Part shown: one piece after another, positions 34,600-46,254 of the stretch
Layout of the letters: every line of letters starts with the position of its first letter
How positions within the stretch are numbered: the stretch's first letter is position 1
NCBI GenBank assembly: GCA_963969395.1
Contig: OZ017805.1
Location: 3,162,001-3,226,000, forward strand
Origin: Pseudoscleropodium purum
Lineage: Eukaryota > Streptophyta > Bryopsida > Hypnales > Brachytheciaceae
Reading direction: 5' to 3'
DNA: 64,000 bases
Notes under the pieces: generated by a model
The model's database searches: none
Told to the model about the DNA's origin: nothing
What the model saw: only the letters and a program-made list of their open reading frames with translations
Made by a program: the position numbers and the translations under genes

Positions 34600-36400
34600 A
34601 TCTTCCATGGCCCTCTCCGGCTTGTCTGCACCATCTACCCTATCTGCCTAACCGCCCCATCCGCTCGTCCGCTGGATAGGATTGGATTCAACTTAATAAA
34701 GTCTCTATGTCCCCGAATGCTCCAAAACGAGCAAATGCGAACGCTGGATGTCCATGCAACCTTGTTATTTTGCATCTACCAAAAATGGCTTGGTGACTTG
34801 GTTCCATTATATACACCAAGCCCACTACCTAATGTTTAGGAGTAGTACCAACACTTGAACTTATTGATGGGATCGCCAGGATTTCCACCCATCTTAGAAG
34901 GAACATCAACTAGGCATCCAATTCCATAATAGAGAAGGCTTTTTCATAATCAATGGGAAAAAACTTCTCAAGAAAGGTTTTTAGGACCAACCCTATAGCC
35001 ATAGCCACTAGAGATTGCTCGAGTATCATGTGAGAAGGAGCCAAAAGATTAAAAGGGTAAAGTTTCTACTTTACTTGTGGAGGATGTGACATTTCAATTG
35101 CCCACGATGGAAACACTACTGTTCAAAGGACCTTCATATGGAATAGCAAATGCATCTAAGCAATATCCACAACGACTTCAAGCAAAGAACAAGTAGCATA
35201 ATTGACCTCAACGTGGACTATGTTGCCACACATCTAGTAAGATATCTTAAACCACCTTTTCTTTTATTGTCTTGCTTTCATTTTTACTTTGTTTTGCTTT
35301 AAACTCTTAAACATCTAATATAACCTAAAAATCCCAAAACAAAGTGCTATTAATTAATCAAGTATGTAGAATCTTTGTACTTAGAATAGGGCAATGGTTG
35401 TGATTTCTTGCCATGAAACTAAATTCATGGTTCAAATTTCTGGATTTACAAACATAGAATCTATAATTAGAAACCATGATTGTGATTTCCAAAACATGAT
35501 TATAAATTTTGAAGTCATATTTGTGATTCCTAAATTTATGTTGTGATTTCTAGATTCAAATTGGTTCTCCTAAATTACTATAATTATGATTTTTAGATTC
35601 AAAATGAATCTCCAACCTTAAATTTTGTTTATGAAATTCTAAATTAAGCATAGTCAAGCAAACAATTGATTTGACAAGACTTAGCTTCATGAAAAGTATC
35701 AAAGTCTATTGAACGACCATTATTGCTAGAAATTATGTAAAAATAAAGGCTTTTTAGTGCCAACCATGCCTTAAACTAAGAATACTCTATTAAAACCTTC
35801 AAACATGATTGTCTGAAGGACTTCGATACTTTAAACTATTTAAAATATATATAACCTTAAATTCTTTGATTTTTAGTTATTGCTTTTAGTTTTTCTTTTC
35901 AAATTCAAAAATCTAAAAAAAACTAAGAAAAACTAAAAATCTAAAAATTTTAAAGTTTTAAAAAATTTCAAAATTTCAAATTATGTGCTTGATTTTACCA
36001 ACCCTTGGAAGGTTCATTCAAACATTTCCAAGGAATATCCTAACAATTACATTCTTGATCAATTGATGTACGTCTTGATTAGCTTGTGTGTCTTTTAATT
36101 AAATAACAATGGTAACCATGTTGGGGATGAACAATTATCATTCATCAGGATGTTCAGCACTCATCATTATCAAGTATGTCTTTCACTTTTTACTTTATTA
36201 TTTTATTTAGGTTGCGACCTCTGATCATGATGGTCATCTACTCATCTAGATTAACTTCATGCATAAGTTGCATGATTCCTTGGGACAAAATTAGATGGAA
36301 GTCTTCAAGTGAAGCCACCTAATTCCTAAAGGATTGAAAATGGGTCCAAACATCTACTTGAAGCTATTTAGATCACTCTCATTATTGATTAGACTAGCGT
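34600..36400. other. Non-coding stretch with short degenerate repeats
   Basis: No gene is seen. From 35395 to 35640 words like 'gtgatttctagattcaaa' recur about every 45-60 bp. At 35884-35897 and 35925-35938 there is a perfect 14-bp inverted repeat (TTTTAGTTTTTCTT/AAGAAAAACTAAAA) with a 27-base loop, in very AT-rich DNA. Confidence 0.5.
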
Positions 36401-36404
36401 AAAA

Positions 36405-36905
36405 GAAAAAGCATTAGGGTAGCAATGCTAATTCATTTTTTATTTTAATTGTTTTGATTTGTTTTGTTTTGATTTGCTGTAATTAGGCATTGATGACGTT
36501 TATTCATTTTTGGTGTGTCTACAACATTTATTGTTGTTTTTGTTTTGTTTTATTATGTTGACTTAACATTTGGCAAGCGCAAGAATTCAGTAATATTAAT
36601 TCAACAATTATTGTTTTGTATTGTTGATAGTGTTGGTGCAACAATGTTGATTCGACATTTTTTTATATTTTAGCATCTGGGCAAGTGTGAAGGCTCAGCA
36701 ATGCTAATGCAATATTTTGTTTTGTTTCATTGGCATTATGGTAGCAATGCTGATGCAACATTTTGTTGTTTTGGTTGTTAAATTAGTATCTAAGCAAACG
36801 CGAGGGCTTAGTAATACTAATCCAACATTCAAAATGTTTTGTTGATAATAGCATTGGTGTAGTAATGTTGAGTCAACATTTTATTCGGTTTTGTTTTGTT
36901 TTATT
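36405..36905. repeat. Degenerate tandem repeat with 'gcaatgctaatccaacat' word
   Basis: Blocks of the form 'ggcaagcgcgagggctcagcaatgctaatccaacat', then 'ttttgttttgttttattg', then 'agcattggtgcagcaatgttgattcaacattt' recur at about 36575, 36672 and 36790, with a leading partial block at 36405. Copies are diverged, with period about 100-120 bp. The word returns once more at 37115 ('agcaatgctaatccaatgg'). Confidence 0.6.
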
Positions 36906-37544
36906 TTATGTCTAGTTGTGAATTCAAAAAGGAATGTATTGTATTAATCCAATCTTCATAGTGAAGCTACCCAATCCCCTCAGCTAATGTTAGGATTATA
37001 AGTCTTTATAGAGAAACTTTTTTAGTTCTTAGGACTATTTCTTGGATGCTAGTCTTAAAGAAGATGGCTTGATATACATATAGGAAGATTCAAAGGAACG
37101 TAAAACAAAAGGCATTGGGATAGCAATGCTAATCCAATGGTTACTAACAAACCAAGCTATCAATGATGGGGTATCTAAGGAAGGAACCACTAGGTAGTGG
37201 GTTATTTTTATTTTTTTACAAGTTACTATAAAGTCAGGGAGAATCTCTGGTTTATATCTTCTTCATCAACAATTTTCTTTTATATCTTGACAATGAACCG
37301 ATCGTTCCATTGAATCCAAATTAGGAATTTGTTTGGACAACGAGTCGATAGGGACAGAATTACCATCAGCTATGCTTAGTCCAAAGTCTTTAGCTTATAT
37401 ACTCGCATCGATGAGACCTAGGCATTCATCTTTTTATCTAATTCTATCAAAATCTCAAACCGTACTTATGTTGGGGCAACTATGGACCCAATAGCTTACT
37501 TTCAACTTATGTTACGGATACTTTACTTCTGTGACGTGAGACCT

Positions 37545-38030
37545 CAACATTGAGGAGATTAGAGTCTTGAAAAAGCGAGCGCGAGAGCTTTGAAGTAGGA
37601 CACAACACTCAACGATTGATTGAATCCAAGTCATGGGAGCATTTTCAGCAACATTCAGCAATACTTTCAACATCAACTTTCAACGCCTTTTGGTTACACT
37701 TATTTTCCTTTTGTGGCAAGTAAATCCAACATCGTGAAATAGGAGTTTTGAAAAGGCAAGTGTGAGCGCTTTGAAGAAGAATCCATATCCATTGACCAGT
37801 TGAATTGAAGTCATGGGAGTTTTCCATCATCACCAACAACATCAATCATCAATAGTCATCAATAATATTCATCATCAACTTTTGTCAACTATAAATAGCA
37901 ATTACTTAAGTTCTTTAAGAAGGCCCCAATAGTGCGAAAGACTAGGAGTTTCAAAGGAGCAAGCGTAATAGCTTCAAGGTGGAATCCATGTCCCAGCAAC
38001 CAGTTTAGCATAAGTCAAAGAACTTTCAAT
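37545..38030. repeat. Three-copy tandem repeat, about 180-200-bp unit
   Basis: 'ttttgaaaaggcaagtgtgagcgctttgaag..gaatccat' recurs at about 37566, 37749 and 37948, each followed by 'ttgaattgaagtcatgggag' and then 'catcaacttttgtca'. Spacing is about 183 and 199 bp. It runs directly into the Q/E-rich broken frame at 38075. Confidence 0.65.
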
Positions 38031-38074
38031 TTCAACTTTTGTCACTTATAGAGGAGCAACAATAATCGCCAACA

Positions 38075-38638
38075 ATGCCATCAATTCAACAGCAACATCC
38101 TTTGGAAGAGCCACAATAGCAACCTACGGAGGTACAACTTCAAGTTCAACTTCACCTTATAGAAGAGCCATCAACACCACTAGCAACAGCAACGATCCAG
38201 GCCACAGAGGAGAAAATTCAAGGAGGAGCACCTATAGAGGACTTGGAAGAAATGTCACAGTTACTAGAAGAACCAATGCAACTTTCTCAATTACCAAATA
38301 TACGTCGTTGACCTTGTAATGAGTAGGAATAGCCTAGGCATTCAACACCATTGGAGCATATGCTACGAATCCAAGACTTTTTAAGTCCTTGGCCGCCACA
38401 AGGTAGATCATTCATGATTTATTAAGAAGATTTTGAACTTCTACAATCTGGACATAGTATCATATTTGAGGGCCAATTTATGAATCTAGATGATATTGTC
38501 AATATTACAAGTAGACCTATAAGGGATGGTCATGTCCTCATAGTGAGAGGCCCATTGTGGGTTCTTCCACAAGAACATTGGTCTCTTTATGTGTTAGAGG
38601 TGATGAACCAACTCACTTCTTTTTTTGATTTATTGTAG
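38075..38638 (+). pseudogene. Q/E/P-rich coding remnant, one frame with stops
   Basis: A single frame from ATG (MPSIQQQHPLEEP) to TAG at 38636 reads as low-complexity Gln/Glu/Pro/Thr-rich sequence, then a more globular part (IIFEGQFMNLDDIVN and RDGHVLIVRGPLWVLPQEHW). It contains six stops including the last: TAG, TGA, TAG, TAG, TAA, TAG. The first follows EEPQ, where a Gln codon (CAG to TAG) would fit the run. There is no net frameshift over 188 codons. The protein is not recognised. Its origin is possibly an element protein with an expanded Q-rich linker. Confidence 0.4.
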
Positions 38639-41600
38639 GCACAAATAGTACCTACAATTCTGTAGTTTAAAAAAAAAAACTTTTTTGGAACATCCCAGAG
38701 ATTAGGGCACTTGTCTTATTCTCATCATTTCATAAACCATTTTTTATAGGATCTTGTCAAATTTATAAAGTGCATCTCAAAATATTTTGTTTGGAACATC
38801 CTCATCATTCCCACATAGTGGTTTATTGCTTAGAGCATATTGGCAAGTTATTCTAATTTTGACCAGGCAAAGCAATGTTACTTTATCAAATGCAAAAGTA
38901 TGTCTAATACGCTTATATAGAAATAATCCACATCTCTTTTGTCAAAGCATCCACTAAGTGTAAAAAAGTGCAAATCATCCCATTTTGCACAAATGTAAAG
39001 AACCACTAATAATCATAGAAGTACTATATTGCAATTGTAAAAGTACTACCATATGTGTTTTAAAAGAGTAAAAAAGAAAAATAGAAGATTCCATTATCTT
39101 GTAAAGAAGTTCACTTTTATTGTAAATTGCTCCGAGAGGTCGTAGGCCTCACTTGTGCCCATCCCAAAAACAAGACAACAAATTGTAATCTTAGTAAGGA
39201 TACACCAGGTGTCGTCAGCCCAACAACGCATATTATTGCTTTCGTACAAAAAAATTCAAGATACAAACCAAGTTATACAAGTATTTTCCAAATCAAAAAC
39301 CTAAGAAAAGGTAGTATTGGATTGTGACGATGCCATATTCCTCCTTCAACAGCTAGCTTAGTAAGTTTACAATATAGGTGCAAAAAAAGTATGCCTGCAA
39401 AGTAAGTATGTAGTAAGTTATACAGTAGTACTTGCACTGCGAATATAAGCAATGGAGTGAAATTAGTATTACAGGCATGCTTAGTTGTAAGTGTATTCAG
39501 TGATAAAGAAGAGGATTTATAAGAAACCTTGTTTTCCTGGCTTCTACAGTTTGAATAGTGGTATTTCAAAGTTAGTATTTTGAATTGAAAAAGCCCTATG
39601 GTTCTACTCGAGCCGAGTTGTCTTGATCAACATCGCCAGAAGAGGCCAACTCATCCAAATAATTGTTGGTTATGTTGGTCCCACTAAATGAGCACCAAAT
39701 TTAAAAGAATTCAATGCTCTAGAGTATTCCGTTTCTGTATGGTTTCATTTGTTTAGTCTCTAGTTCAATTGCATGTGGAATGTATTAAGATGGTATCAAA
39801 ATGGTCCCTTGATCTACTCTAATCTTGGTGATAATTACAAAAAATTTGTTCATTAAGTTGTGAACTAGCTATATTGCACATTAAGTTGTAAACTTACTCA
39901 TTAAGCTTTATGCCACTCATTAACATACCCATGAGTTGGTTTTGAGTTTTATAATAGCCTAAATCTAACAACAAAATTAAAAAGGGGGTAAACAATCATC
40001 CTTGATTAAATCTCAAAAAGTTGGAAAGGTGGAAATTCATGGTGTCTTCATATATACGTCAAATATTTGTATATGAATTTTATGACTGTAGGATGTAAGA
40101 ATCCAGTATTCATCACACTAATCATTTTACTACTACCTTTTTGAATAGGTTGATGTTTATATCTCAATTTTCCCTTACAAGCAAATGCTTGAAGATGAAA
40201 TCTAAAAACAAAAAGCAAGAAAAACAAAAATAAAAACAAATCAACTATAGAACATAGGATTTGGTGACCAACAACGGTATTTATACCAACAAGGAAACCC
40301 AACGGATGTCTCCAATCTGACGGTCCGCGGTGGCAGTTACTATTACTAGGTCCCTTCATTAGTTTCCAAACGATGACAGTTTGAACCTTGATACTATCGC
40401 TGTAGCGTTGTCCTTGAGTTAGTGAGATTGACAAGAAATCACTGTGATTACGAGTTAGAGACACTTTTCAAGTGAGCTCTTGAGCATTGATAATCAAACC
40501 ACTTGCTTTTTTCACTAGTTCTATAGTTTCTTTTTTCCTTTTCTCTTTCTTACATCCAAACTCAATTTGTTGGGGGAGGATTCTCTTTTAAAACTCTCAT
40601 GTCTAAGCTAGTTGTATCCAAAGCGAATTGAGATTTCATCTTACTTTGAAATTCAATTCTAGTTAATTTGGAACATAACAAGAAAATTATAGAAGATAAT
40701 TTAACAAACCATTCTAATAGTGATAGAGTCTAATTTGATCTTTTAGATTAACATCAAAGTTTACATATTAGAAAATAGGTGCTTAGAATTTTCTTAAACC
40801 TATGACTATGTATCTAAGGTTTTCTTTGGAAACCTTTACAAGGATATATATTGCACAATGTACACTAGTTAAGATAGTATCTACTATTTTGGTGTCTATA
40901 TTCATGATTAGGTGTGATCTACTGAAATTTTTGGGTATTTCTCTACTCACCCTTGGTGCCTTTATGTTTCTAAAATAATTTCCCCTTTGGGCAAAAATAA
41001 TAAAATTTTTGATATGTGAGATGATTTCCATTTTGGACGGAAATACTAATTGACTAGATTCAAGATTTTGGTACATGATGGATAGCCATTTCAACTAAAT
41101 TTGGCTATAACCAAATGCTAGTTAATTCCTTTAGCTAGATATAAATATTTTAGTATGTAGGTTTTGGTACGTCTTTTGTAAGTCCATAACCATATAAATA
41201 GTGCATCTTTCTTCAAGTTTGGAACATTATAAGGGTGCGTCTTCTAGGTTTTGGTACCAATTAAGGGTTACATACATTTACATCTTGGTAGTAACTTGAT
41301 TAGCTTCAAATAATCATTTACATTAGATGACATTGACTATGAGCCAAAGATTAAACGTAGCAAGAGACTGGGATTCACACAATTTCCAATCATATTGCAA
41401 ATGGCCACCATATGTGAGCCCTTAAGTTGGCACTTGGAGCCCTAGGATTATTTTTGCGAATGTTTTGCAACATTTAGCGAATATTTATGCAATTATGTAT
41501 GAATTATAGTATTTGAGTGGAATTGGAAGTAGTCTTTGCCAATTGAGTTAGAAGTCTTCTTAGAAGTAGAAAATATACTTTTCAACATGTTTCTACAATT

Positions 41601-42040
41601 TGAAGTCTTAGTTGAGAGATTGTAAGGTTAAATTAGCAATTTTGAGTGAAGTAAGGATGTGAGAGTTAATTAGATCTAGTGTCTTTTCTATGTATCAAAT
41701 AACCATTGCAAGGTGCATGTGACAATCTAGCTAAGTGTCATAGTATATTTTTAGGTCTAGAAAGTCTAATAGTTTATAGAATCCAATTTTTAGAGAATTT
41801 GGATTAGTTATATTGGTCTTGTAGGTAACTACCAAATATCAATCCAAATTAAGAATAGACAAAGGAAGAGGAGGTTGGAGCTTGCAGAAAGGTGCTTTTA
41901 CGGTAAAAGCACGCTAGGAGATTAATAGAAAAGCCAATCATCTACGACAAACCCTAATACCAAAATGATTTCTTCCTTAGGTGGAAATTATTGCGAAGTT
42001 GTTAATTTTAGCATCTCTATGAATAGTGCAATTAGAGGTT
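38639..42040. other. Mostly non-coding; one minus-strand promoter-like block
   Basis: No gene is supported. On the minus strand, TATAAATA at 40285-40278 lies downstream of a comparatively GC-rich block (40290-40340, with gcggaccgtcag) and upstream of a T-rich leader. It resembles a core promoter, but the frames after it are short. Open pieces at 39127-39569 and 40783-41094 have no recognisable content. Confidence 0.4.
40278..40285 (-). promoter_or_regulatory. TATA-like motif, minus strand
   Basis: TATAAATA on the minus strand, preceded by GC-richer sequence (40300-40340) and followed by 'ccgttgttggtcacc' and a long T-rich stretch. No dependable gene follows. Confidence 0.3.
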
Positions 42041-42044
42041 TGGT

Positions 42045-43560
42045 TTTGTTCTAAGGTTTTTGGAATTTCTTAAAGGTTGTCCAAAAAGTTTCGGGATTTT
42101 ACAGGCTTCTATGATGACTCCATGAAAAGTCAATTGCATTTGAAACTATTGGTAAATTCATAAAAATTACTTGGAGTGTAATAAAATCCTACTAAAAATT
42201 AGCATACTATTCTGTATGCTAATAGAGTACTCTATTAAGTTTGAAGACTTTCTAGTAGGCAAAAGTACCAGAATCATCAACAACATCGAATTTTTCAAAA
42301 AATTACAACATGGTGGTGGGTTGACCAACAAACCAAGAGCTAACAATATCTGATCAATGCAAATAAAGGATCTTTTCTTATTTCTTTGAACCTTCTAGAC
42401 AACTTTGGCTACTTAGTTTCTTCAAAAACTACAAATTCCAAAAATTAGAGTTTTTATTTTTCTTTAGAATTACCATGAGTGGTTTTACACTAAAAAATGA
42501 CTTAAGAAAAAAGGGAAAGGGGTCTATGAGTACCAATTTTGTCACTTGGGACTTAATCTGTATTTTTTTCAATTCTTATAGTTTTGAGTGTAGTTTTAGG
42601 TGAGAAAAGACGAAGAATACATGTTGGACCAAAATTTGTATTGTACATACCAATACACCCTCTAGTCACTTTACACCTAGTTTTATACATATACAACGCA
42701 ACCTCACATATAGATAAGGTAGAAACCCACCTTTTGTACATAGTAAGTGTATTTAGTAGAAATTGCCTGATTATCAACACCTATCTATGCAATGAGACTC
42801 AAATTAGCTAAAACTGGTCGAAGGGAATCTTGTGAGAATCTTAGTATAGATTTCCCGTAATAGGTTTTAGTTTCACCATTCCATCAACAAAACAATAGAA
42901 ACTCCAATTGTTAGCTTGTAGGTGAAGGAACTCAAACTAGAGCATTGAAGGGCATCTACGACCTAAGTACGGTGATTTGAAGCGGGAGTCACGCTAGGGG
43001 ACCAACACAACTATCACTTCGCCAAGATTCCCCTTTTCATGGAAGATTTTCTGTTTCACTAGAAAATAAAGGAGGTCGTGGGATTTGTTCTTCTTTTCCA
43101 TGAATGCAAGGTAAAATTGTAAACTTGTACAATTTTTGAAGAATTCTATGAGAGGTTCCCCCAAAAGTCTCGGTTTTTTATCATCCTAGATCTTTTTTTG
43201 AGTAATCAATCATTTGAATTTGACTTAGTAAAATTGTGAAAATTACCGTAAGTGCAGTAAAATCTCACTAAAAATTAATATATCTTTTTTAATGTTTATA
43301 AAGCTCTCCAACAAGTTTTGTGACATTCTGATAGCAAAAGATACCTAAAAGTAGCAAGATCCTTCGGAACTAGCAAATTTAAGGATCAAGTACGGAGTTC
43401 ATCGGTGTTTCAAGAGCACACAACATCGGAGTAAAAAAAAATTAGGGTCTTTTCTACTCCTTTGAACCTTCCTAAGAGCCTAGGCTAGTCACTTTTGTCA
43501 AAAAGTGAAAACTCCAAAGCTTGAGTTTTTATCCATTTGGGGTTTCTAGTCACTATTAAG
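42045..43560. repeat. Diverged direct repeat, about 430 bp, spaced 1.07 kb
   Basis: 42045-42480 and 43120-43560 share an ordered set of words: 'gtccaaaaagtttcgggattttac' / 'ccccaaaagtctcggttttttatc'; 'aaattac.t..agtg.a.taaaatcctactaaaaatta'; 'tagcaaaagatacc'; 'tcttttcttatttctttgaacctt'; 'aaaactccaaa..ttgagtttttat'. Similarity is roughly 65-70% by eye. They may be old LTR or leader copies. Confidence 0.5.
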
Positions 43561-43780
43561 ATTCATTAGGATTTTCAGGTTGGAAAAGGGGGTAGGAGGT
43601 CTACTAGACTAGAAATGGCATTTTGAAGCCATTGGTGCAATCCGTTTGCCATTTGAAATATTTCTCCAAAAGTTAGAAGTTTGGACCAACCTAGAAGTCG
43701 AAAATTGGAAGGATTAGGATGAAAATCCTAATTGATAAGGTTACCACATAGGAATTGGGAGGAGATGAGGCCCTCAAAAA

Positions 43781-43792
43781 CATATATATGAG
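43781..43792 (+). promoter_or_regulatory. TATA-like motif in LTR-like block
   Basis: 'catatatatgagggctc' is followed by 'cttttcacaaacccccctctg'. A similar arrangement is at 47089-47097 (TATATAAGG, then 'acccttctctaaa'). Both are followed some hundred bases later by words containing 'aagctttgac', so the two blocks may be related element promoters. Confidence 0.35.
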
Positions 43793-44319
43793 GGCTCATT
43801 TTCCTTTCACAAACCCCCCTCTGTTACTAATTGGCGAGCATTTTGGCACCTTAGACATGTTAGTCCATCAATTGGATTGACGGGCCAATATTTTGGTCCC
43901 AAATTGTATACATGTTGTTTTTTGAGTTCTTTTGTTGTTCTTTTCAAAACTTTGAAGGGCTTGAGGGGTCACTTCAATTCTTGGCTTGTTTTAATCATTT
44001 GTACCTGGGTTTTTAATTCTTTTGTTGAAGTATAATTGTTTGCACTATTCCTAGAACTACCCCTCAACATACCTTAGTGATGTTGCTTTGGGGGGTTTCT
44101 AGCTTGTGTTTGTGAGTTCTAAACTCCCAAGTGGGAAATTCCTTCATTGAAAAATTCCCCAGAGTTGGGCTTGGTTGTACTAACTTATTTGTATAATTGT
44201 TTTTTGAACTAACAAGTGGTTGTACTAACCTCCTTGCTCTAGTTTGTGTTTTGGGTGGGTTTGATAAGTGAATTTGTTGGTATTGTATTGTCCATATTTT
44301 TGTTTGTCCCAAACGAGAC

Positions 44320-44450
44320 GACGAAGCTTTGACTTTGGAAAGATTTAGAATTGCTAGAATTTTAGAGTATTTAAGAAATACGGCGAAGCTTTGACTTTGT
44401 GGGGTTTGAGTTTTTATTTATTTTCATTTTGATGGCGAAGCTTTGAACCT
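44320..44450. repeat. Three copies of 'ggcgaagctttgac'
   Basis: 'gacgacgaagctttgactttgg' (44320), 'acggcgaagctttgactttgtgg' (44380) and 'gatggcgaagctttgaacc' (44432), at about 55-60-bp spacing. Looser relatives ('tagtggagctttgacttt') appear near 47640 and 47819. Confidence 0.6.
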
Positions 44451-44679
44451 CCCCCTTCCTTTGATCATTTCTATGTAGTTAGGCCTTTTGGCCTTAATTT
44501 GGTCAAGTTGTTATTTTTAATTTTAGTCTTTCTTTAGGGCCGAGACCAAGGGTGTTGTCAGACCGCTAAGAAGAGGGGTCAATACAAACTGAAGTTCATA
44601 ATCCCATAGTAGACGTCAAGAACTTTCCAGAATCATAAAATACAAGAAAATCCGAGCTAAAATGAGTAAGATATAAGTG

Positions 44680-46254
44680 GATGAAGTTTCAAACACTAAT
44701 TAGTAATCAAAACTTCATCCATGCATAACTTCTACTAAGAAAGTCCAATTTGCAAGTTCCTCATCAACTTAGAAAGATGGTTTTAGCTTCTACAAAGAAA
44801 ACATATTAGAAATCCAAAAATAGTAAGCTATCAAAAGTCAGATTGAGAGCTAAGGCATTTGATAGGGAAATTAGAAAATAGATTAGAAGGGAAGAAGGGT
44901 AGATTAGGGAGGTATGATTAGCAAGGAGAAGTACAAAACTAATTTCTATCTCACCACTCTTTCAACTCTTCTAGCTTAGACTAAATTTGAGTTCAAAAAC
45001 TCAATAGGAATGATAGTTGTGAATTGAAGACTAAGTTATTAGATTATTACAGTTGAAGTTGAAGAAGGAGAAATTTCAAGTATTTAGAACAAACAATTAG
45101 AATTGAGATAAGGGAATTTAGAAGAAGATTGATCAAGTGTATTGGGTTAATTTATATATATTTTTGAAATATGTGAAATAAGTGAAAAAAAGGAAAGAAG
45201 AAGAAATAATTGAATAGAATAGAAGATAGGAAAAGAAAAGAAGAAGAGATAAAGAGGAAAGGAGTTAGAGACAAATAGGACTTAGAAGTGTATCTAAACC
45301 CCTCCTTTAAGCTATGGGCAAAAATTACAATCAAAGTCGGAAGATGGCAGACAATGGAGCATTTCACGATGCGTACAACTACCTCAACGATGAACCTAAC
45401 TACAAGGTAAAAACTTGAAATCTTACCTTACTTTTGAATTATTGAAAATAGGTTAAATTACCATATGGCCGAATTACCAATAGGATTCAGAGCATAAAGA
45501 TTAAGCTTTTATTCAAATTTAGTAAGATCAGATGGTAGGCCTTGCTTAGAGGTTTCCAAAAACATCTCACATTCAGAAATCTGACTTAAAATAAGAAAGA
45601 TAGAAGTGAATGAAGTTTAGAGTCAAAATCGGATGAAAGTTAGATAAAACCAAAAACTTTGGAACAAGTTGAGCGAGTTAAAGGAAGGTTATTACTTATC
45701 ACCCAAAATCAAAAGTAAAACTTAATTTCAAGTTGTAGATTTGGAGATATTAATGGATGAAGTTTGAAGAACCGATTAGCGGTCAAACTTCATCTAGCAA
45801 TAACTTATAGTAGAAGAAATTAATTAGCAAGTATGAACCCAATCTAAAATCCTAGAATTAGGAATTACAAGTGAAAAATGCAAACTTTCCAAAAATAGTA
45901 AATTGACAAAAGTTAGACCGAGGTCAAAAGAACAAGGAAGGCTAATCTAGAACTTAGAAGTTAGATTAGAATGATAACTGAGAACCACAAGCTCGTAGAA
46001 GAAGATAATTAGAACCCATAGGAACTTCAAACTCAAGAAAAGACGAAAAAACCAACAAGATATTAAAGGATGAAGTTCTATGCTAGGATTGGATGAAACT
46101 TCAGTAGAATTGTCAACTTAAGACCAAACTTCAAAGTTAGATAGCAAGAAACATTTTAAGTGTATCTTTAAAATCTCAAGGTCTTTTGAATTAGGGAACT
46201 AGCACAAAACCGTGGATGAAGTTTTGATGAACCGTTTAGTGGTCAAACTTCATT
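44680..46254. repeat. Recurring GATGAAGTTTGA stem-loop
   Basis: Stem-loops lie at 44680-44719, 45756-45794 (perfect 12-bp stem GATGAAGTTTGA/TCAAACTTCATC with a 15-base loop) and 46215-46254. Degenerate relatives lie near 45610 and 46069. The loop is similar in the last two (aaccg.ttag.ggtc). Flanking sequence of about 200 bp is shared between the 44680 and 45756 copies, including 'aatttgcaag', 'ccaaaaatagtaa' and 'caaaagt.aga..gag'. Confidence 0.65.

Noticed and set aside
35390..35990. CRISPR-like or hairpin array
   Set aside because: Only degenerate AT-rich words of uneven spacing; nothing resembling uniform repeats and spacers.
39127..39569. Open frames on both strands near 39.1-39.6 kb
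   Set aside because: No recognisable motif, and codon usage does not differ from the surrounding non-coding DNA.
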